NCBI RefSeq assembly: GCF_948329515.1 | Contig: NZ_CAOJCN010000002.1 | Coordinates: forward strand, 309,740 to 373,739 | DNA: 64,000 nucleotides | DNA from: Cohnella rhizoplanae | GTDB lineage: Bacteria; Bacillota; Bacilli; Paenibacillales; Paenibacillaceae | Direction of reading: 5' to 3' | Shown here: positions 61,801 to 64,000 of the stretch, one piece after another | Layout of the letters: each line of letters opens with the position of its first letter | Numbering within the stretch: position 1 is the first letter of the stretch | Program-made: the position numbers and the translations under genes | The notes under the pieces: model-generated | What the model was told of the DNA's origin: nothing | Databases searched by the model: none | The model's input: the letters and a program-made list of their open reading frames with translations, nothing else

Positions 61801-62050
61801 GTCCGTCGCGGTCGAGGCCGGACCGAAGCTCAAGGCGGCGCTGCAAGCCGTCCTGCCAAGCCGGCCTGCGGTTTGGAAAGGGGAGATCGGAAGCGCGCAG
61901 TACGGCCGGCCGCTCAAGGAGCTGCCGGAAGGCGACTACGCGTTCGTATTCACGGCCGTCTATACGAACGGCGTCGTCAAAAAGGCGACCGTCGTCGTCC
62001 GGGTGGACGATACCGTCGACCGCGTCGTGAACGTGCACCGCGTGCAATAA
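55847..62050 (+). CDS. Very large secreted multidomain surface protein
   Basis: 2067 residues. The signal peptide ends near VTEAATS. The N-terminal 400 residues are AT-rich in DNA and contain Cys pairs. A Pro/Thr linker (about 421-443) leads to PKD/Ig-like modules (for example DPDGDEVTVKDWDFD). A central region of about 500 residues (about 760-1260) is rich in aromatic and Gly residues and may be a beta-propeller. A concanavalin-like module follows at about 1282-1408, then more Ig-like modules, and an FN3-like module with YYVHVRAFDGIDWSDW at about 1790-1830. The TTG start is 11 bases after AAGGAGG. No SLH or sortase motif is seen, so it may bind through its SLH partner. Function probably adhesion or structure. 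Confidence 0.82.
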   Translation: MRIRRWLSLTLLLTLLASLLPAPSVTEAATSNSQTLNLNFGATAIQKVKDSYYFDKASLDVKIPISSSRAIKNYTYTVNGASTTLSGPVSGSTITFIANGKATTIYGEGFSNPGYVVERSRDGNAWTIGATNPDNGTNYSIKYTPMSGSGCYTGGITGCPGLIPTTGSNLLSNNATITIPNNVLRFSNGDAYSYSKDVPAVENMYLSKTTDSAQRIPWTSIVSCSATITGAIPNQTGVSVIDFGKGNCGKGMLKAHRALTSAGAEGIDYEPVDNGKSGLKIMRNYFMNIKTSWQATTYAYQGSITINYEPPPPNTNGFTGDFDILPSHSITYGDTFKLHPREIETTGTCTFQSVKFRITRGTLVYEGTAIASKTTDDVYTSAKYPFVIQAGAEHEVYMQIQTSCGSDWIGPKTLNIQNNGGGGTPTPAPTSGPTPAPDNKPPVARISWLKSGTTSQVAVVALNSVVDVKLMEKSDPDGDEVTVKDWDFDSSSEWLKSKGESFGGSPYEAINGFAGIAATELGAHTIKMTLQDTKGATYTTSATLNVVDAKPVAVIRAPINVVEGRALPSPIDGTMSYSPLGLQITEYDWTNKADRYYTPENEIVKLRVKDEEGRWSDLAQKTIAVLPDLPPIDTLAVPSEGTRLGTSTIQSGAYSPDYDQIVSHKLEMKYDAANDGFANDSWQTVVNGNGDADSYTFTPSRVGKYLFQESVCEDFGKCGNTDSQAQATRTLNVTNLAPTADVKTESDVTDPPSSTPMLMTDLFNNGRFYNMAKGAVGDKSSWKLENGVLKSKLKTPLRNVGEAHKAITSDYQNGVPYYYQGFSDNGTLSDYGETYGFDNRVATPFFSMQSNPSTTQLYIPGLTGSVMGWIEDDKYTYIMTQPDRYWYNDQTLFVYDKSFNLVWSKAIPYTPIETQRWVYGSYIDTIHFTGQYYTSEQVMRVHNHTLTITVRDKNDPAQEFFIGYNRDTGSESFKIPSETYGRSFIGPDGYLLGTKKYDFNGNDTGITFPFLQADRAFTSFKYNYYYGNSNNNYVMFNPNMTPKADYGNNWANGDRDHTQPYFIGTDSNGNLIGAGSGDPLYGPPYGGQTRIYKLAPNGALTYAQFPNLRLDGDDLKMTLLALDYKDHVWFSGSSYDAHEVKVYDESANLLKVFPFRMPELRPGNPGVICRSQYGFVGADGLVTIMGMCLDTQAPTGQAVYFKYLVIDPTDLSVVVEGNTPNMAMYAYPNRNPGTGFPTFIHPHDDQTFIIEFRDNDRAFYTLKTNGATPRPKIVDAGESTPDLVTGSFVAANQTLKASLKAAAPDGKGTGIAFRIRDDRNYYSLEWEASELRVKNTVNGGTSVVWSKPFPMVANQVYDVRIVPAASSFEVYVNRLYQATINESTWTDGKYGIINRAQQDVSFLGASTEATPAGYGKIEGIALVGQQVSYTMSYSDEESDPKLTAGDSWAYSHNPNALLQPQGTASFNGQTLSAAVTSFPFSGDYTFTYKTKDDPHPQHRYPDNAYDAYRQASNTVTGKIRVHRRPIANFTATWNSNGTVSYADASYDPDRYNPANGSYSTENTGIDYLATRGVLEYRYRYRAAGSSTYMDIKPAKLFGGTYVIELSVRDEYNAWSEWATQTIVAGGSAPLPPNPGFTIAPTTQYRFTAVTIDSTASDPQDGARGNIEHAYYIKNLTSGGPESLQSDVRTSWSKEFGTLGVFQIRQVVINSYGLYAETSHNVSIVNRRPYASVSDPASSTAAAPTMYDTLRPAIKWTYGDGDGDPQTQYQLHFYKSDGSFYRDSGARIGSDRSWTPTADFADNTTYYVHVRAFDGIDWSDWSAPRYFRIVTNKPPTADLAWTPSPVWEGDTIKLLPTLSDPDGDRLDAVYEIESPTGAKRTVSEQRLPPYGGAGPSVTADIPGSWKVRLTVSDGKAPAVTVSRTIPVAPLGVTGQVLHTAAWEDKRQRYNADHPGKERPAHWFWAGELFMLEAATTDTGASATKAASVAVEAGPKLKAALQAVLPSRPAVWKGEIGSAQYGRPLKELPEGDYAFVFTAVYTNGVVKKATVVVRVDDTVDRVVNVHRVQ

Positions 62051-62081
62051 CCCTAAATCGGCGAAAAATAAAAACAGTGAA

Positions 62082-62124
62082 AAACAGCCTCGGGAGGGAT
62101 CGCGCCTTCTCGGGGCTGTTTGTT
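62082..62124 (+). terminator. Terminator after the large surface-protein gene
   Basis: AACAGCC and GGCTGTT close a longer imperfect stem with AGG/CCT inside, followed by TGTTG. The T-run is modest. Confidence 0.6.
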
Positions 62125-62243
62125 GCGCGCGCCAGGCCGAGACGCGGCGATCGTCCCGCGATCCCGGCGACTTGTCCGGGGAGGATTGCCCCGAATTGGC
62201 GCTTGCGGATGGATAAGCGTCCAAGTCCTGTCCGAGAGAGGCG

Positions 62244-62252
62244 CATATATTG
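62244..62252 (+). promoter_or_regulatory. CATAnnnTG box before the CgeB-like genes
   Basis: CATATATTG, 17 bases before the chosen start. It fits the same CATAnnnTG pattern as the other boxes, though the upstream element is not obvious. Confidence 0.3.
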
Positions 62253-62268
62253 TATCCGGGTGATGATC

Positions 62269-63432
62269 ATGCCGTACAAGCGCGGACACAGAGCCAGACG
62301 CCATCGCAGACATACGCGTCCCGGGCCGAACCTCACGGCGGGACGCAGGCAAGGCTGGCTGGAGGGGTGGAGATTGGGCGCCTGCCGGCGGATTGCGGAG
62401 GAGACGCCGCAGCCCGCGGCAAGGCGCAGGCCGTGGCGCGTCATGTACGTGCCCCAAGGCTTCGACGCGATCGATCAGGGCGTCGTCGCCGCGCTCTCCG
62501 CGACGACGCATCTCATCGTTGCGCCGCAGGCGGAAATGCTGCAGTACGCGGAGATTTACCGGCCGGATGCGGTGCTCGTGATGAACGGCCTTCATACTTT
62601 TCCCGCCAACCAAAAGGAACAAGTGGAGGGAATCCGCAGGCTGGGCATCAAGACGGCGATCTGGTTCGTGGACGATCCTTACGTATCGGGCGACTCCGCG
62701 GAGATCGCGCCGAGCTACGACTTCGTGTTCACGCACGAGCGCAGCTGCGTGCAGCGGTACGCGGAGCTCGGATGCGCGCAGGTGCATCACCTGCCCCTCG
62801 CCGCCGATCAGGAGCTGTTCAAGCCGATGGCCGTGGACGAGGCGTACAGGACGGATATTTGCTTCATCGGCGTCGCCTTCTGGAACCGGGTCTCGCTGTT
62901 CGACAGCATCGCGGGCTTCCTGCGAGACAAGAAGGTGCTCATCGCGGGCAGCCACTGGGACCGCATGAGCAATTACGGCAAGCTCGCGAAGTTCGTGCGC
63001 AGCGGCTGGATCGAGGTGCCGGAGACCGTCAAGTATTACAACGGCGCCAAGATCGTCATCAACATGCACCGCACGACCGAGCCGCTGAGCGACAACAAGA
63101 ACACGCGCGAGTGGGAGGGCCACTCGGTCAACCCGCGCACGTTCGAGATCGCGTCCTGCGGCACGCTGCAGCTGACGGACCTGCGGCCGGAGCTGCCCGA
63201 GTACTACCGCGTGGGTCACGAGATGGCTTCTTTTACTAAACCAAGCGAGCTGATGGAGATCGTCGACTATTACTTGCGCAACGAAGAGGAGCGGCTGAAG
63301 GTGGCCGCCCGCGGCTACAGACGGACGCGCGCCGAGCACACGTTCGTCGGCCGGGTCTCGCGGCTGCTCGATACGATCGGGCTAGCGGACCCTGCGCCGC
63401 CGCCTGCCGGGGAGGGATGGACGCTTGGCTAA
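62269..63432 (+). CDS. CgeB-like spore-surface protein/glycosyltransferase with GY tag
   Basis: 387 residues. A basic N-terminus (KRGHRARRHRRHTR) and tag AGRRQGWLEGWRLGA (about 24-38) precede a GT-B-like domain. This has MYVPQGFDAIDQGVVAAL, KTAIWFVDDPYVSGD, DFVFTHERSC and the C-terminal half from DICFIGVAFWNR to HSVNPRTFEIASCGTLQLTD, typical of CgeB. In Bacillus subtilis CgeB belongs to the outermost spore layer. The start at 62269 has GGGTGAT just upstream; ATG 62263 or GTG 62260 are alternatives. Longer readings run through the terminator. It overlaps the next gene by 8 bp. Confidence 0.83.
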   Translation: MPYKRGHRARRHRRHTRPGPNLTAGRRQGWLEGWRLGACRRIAEETPQPAARRRPWRVMYVPQGFDAIDQGVVAALSATTHLIVAPQAEMLQYAEIYRPDAVLVMNGLHTFPANQKEQVEGIRRLGIKTAIWFVDDPYVSGDSAEIAPSYDFVFTHERSCVQRYAELGCAQVHHLPLAADQELFKPMAVDEAYRTDICFIGVAFWNRVSLFDSIAGFLRDKKVLIAGSHWDRMSNYGKLAKFVRSGWIEVPETVKYYNGAKIVINMHRTTEPLSDNKNTREWEGHSVNPRTFEIASCGTLQLTDLRPELPEYYRVGHEMASFTKPSELMEIVDYYLRNEEERLKVAARGYRRTRAEHTFVGRVSRLLDTIGLADPAPPPAGEGWTLG

Positions 63433-64000
63433 GATCAGGGTTCGCAGGAATAAAGCAATCGCGGCGGCCAGAAAAAAGAGACTGCAGCGCGCGACGCCGG
63501 CGACCAGCGGATTCAACATGGGTTGGCAGCACGGGTATTGGTACGGCCAATGCGAATCGATCGTCCAGCGGACGACCGTGCCTTACTATATCCGCGACGT
63601 TCACGTGCTTTTTATCACCTCCGGCAAAGGCTTCCCGTACAGCCCGCTCGACGCCGCGGTCGGTCAGACGCTCATGCAGCTGGTATCCAGGCTGACCGTT
63701 ATGTCCCCCAAGGACGACATCGTCGGCGTCGCCTCGCGCGAGCGGCCCGCCCTTGCGGTCGTGCTGGACGGACTGGATTTTCCCGTATCCACGATCGACG
63801 CGCTGCGCGAGCTCGGCATCCGGACCGCGATCTGGTTCACGGACGATCCTTACTATACCGAGGTGACGGCGGACCTGGCGCCGCATTACGACTTCGTCTT
63901 CACGCTGGAGCGCAATTGCGTGCCGTTCTACGAGCAGCGCGGCTGCGCCCGCGTTCATTATCTGCCGCTCGGCGTGCACACGGTCGACTTCCGGCCGCGC
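63425..64000 (+). CDS. Second CgeB-like protein with GY tag, cut by the window end
   Basis: The first 192 residues are visible, and the gene continues past 64000. TTG start eight bases after GGGAGGG, overlapping the upstream stop. Basic N-terminus (MAKIRVRRNKAIAAARKKR), then the tag GFNMGWQHGYWYG (about 29-41). RTAIWFTDDPYYTEV, LAPHYDFVFTLERNC and ARVHYLPLGV parallel the preceding CgeB-like protein closely, so the two are tandem paralogs. In between, VLFITSGKGFPYSPLD replaces the first paralog's start of the domain. Likely the same spore-surface glycosylation role. Confidence 0.82.
   Translation, partial: MAKIRVRRNKAIAAARKKRLQRATPATSGFNMGWQHGYWYGQCESIVQRTTVPYYIRDVHVLFITSGKGFPYSPLDAAVGQTLMQLVSRLTVMSPKDDIVGVASRERPALAVVLDGLDFPVSTIDALRELGIRTAIWFTDDPYYTEVTADLAPHYDFVFTLERNCVPFYEQRGCARVHYLPLGVHTVDFRPR

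Overview
The window looks like chromosomal DNA of a spore-forming, GC-rich member of the Paenibacillaceae (Paenibacillus or Cohnella type). This rests on strong Shine-Dalgarno sites with many TTG and GTG starts, Rho-independent terminators, CcpA-type cre sites, a YesMN-type sensor pair beside a sugar ABC importer, EcsAB, a secreted GH66 enzyme, SLH-domain surface proteins and CgeB-like spore-surface proteins. The genus is an inference. No rRNA, tRNA, CRISPR array or prophage was recognised.

Region 1 (1-21.2 kb) is mostly housekeeping and regulation: a DMT permease, a PHP-family phosphatase, a LysR regulator divergent from a DHA2 efflux pump with a PadR partner, a UMF1-type MFS protein, a zinc-dependent phospholipase C family protein, CheX, an SDR, a DEAD-box helicase with a DETD motif, EcsAB, a membrane PAS-GGDEF protein, an aminotransferase, a macrolide phosphotransferase-like gene, a flavin-binding oxidase-like protein divergent from a MocR regulator, and an AraC regulator. 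The macrolide phosphotransferase has a structured leader. That leader holds a 12-codon ORF with an Arg-Leu-Arg motif and then an intrinsic terminator, as in macrolide-induced attenuation.

Region 2 (21.3-37.2 kb) is a carbohydrate locus. A cre site precedes a secreted GH66 protein (cycloisomaltooligosaccharide glucanotransferase or dextranase) and a secreted GH15 protein (glucodextranase or glucoamylase type). After an IS1595-like transposase-derived gene comes an operon with its own cre: solute-binding lipoprotein, two permeases, YesM-type kinase, YesN-type regulator and a second solute-binding lipoprotein. Together they suggest extracellular breakdown of an alpha-1,6-glucan and import of the oligosaccharides. 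No ATPase gene is present, so a shared MsmX-like ATPase is likely.

Region 3 (37.2-64 kb) is dominated by surface and probable spore-surface functions: phosphatidylserine decarboxylase, a GT4 glycosyltransferase, MntH with a probable MntR operator, and a 1856-residue decapeptide-repeat fibre-like protein. Then come six tightly packed genes for sugar activation and glycosyl transfer, four small genes, an SLH protein with a 2067-residue secreted multidomain protein on an AT-richer segment, and two CgeB-like genes, the last cut by the window end. Six otherwise unrelated proteins here share a basic region followed by a Gly/aromatic tag of the form G-Y-x-x-G-Y-x-x-G. This may be a common targeting or assembly signal, and it is the most novel pattern in the window. 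CATAnnnTG boxes ahead of four transcription units hint at mother-cell sigma-factor control.
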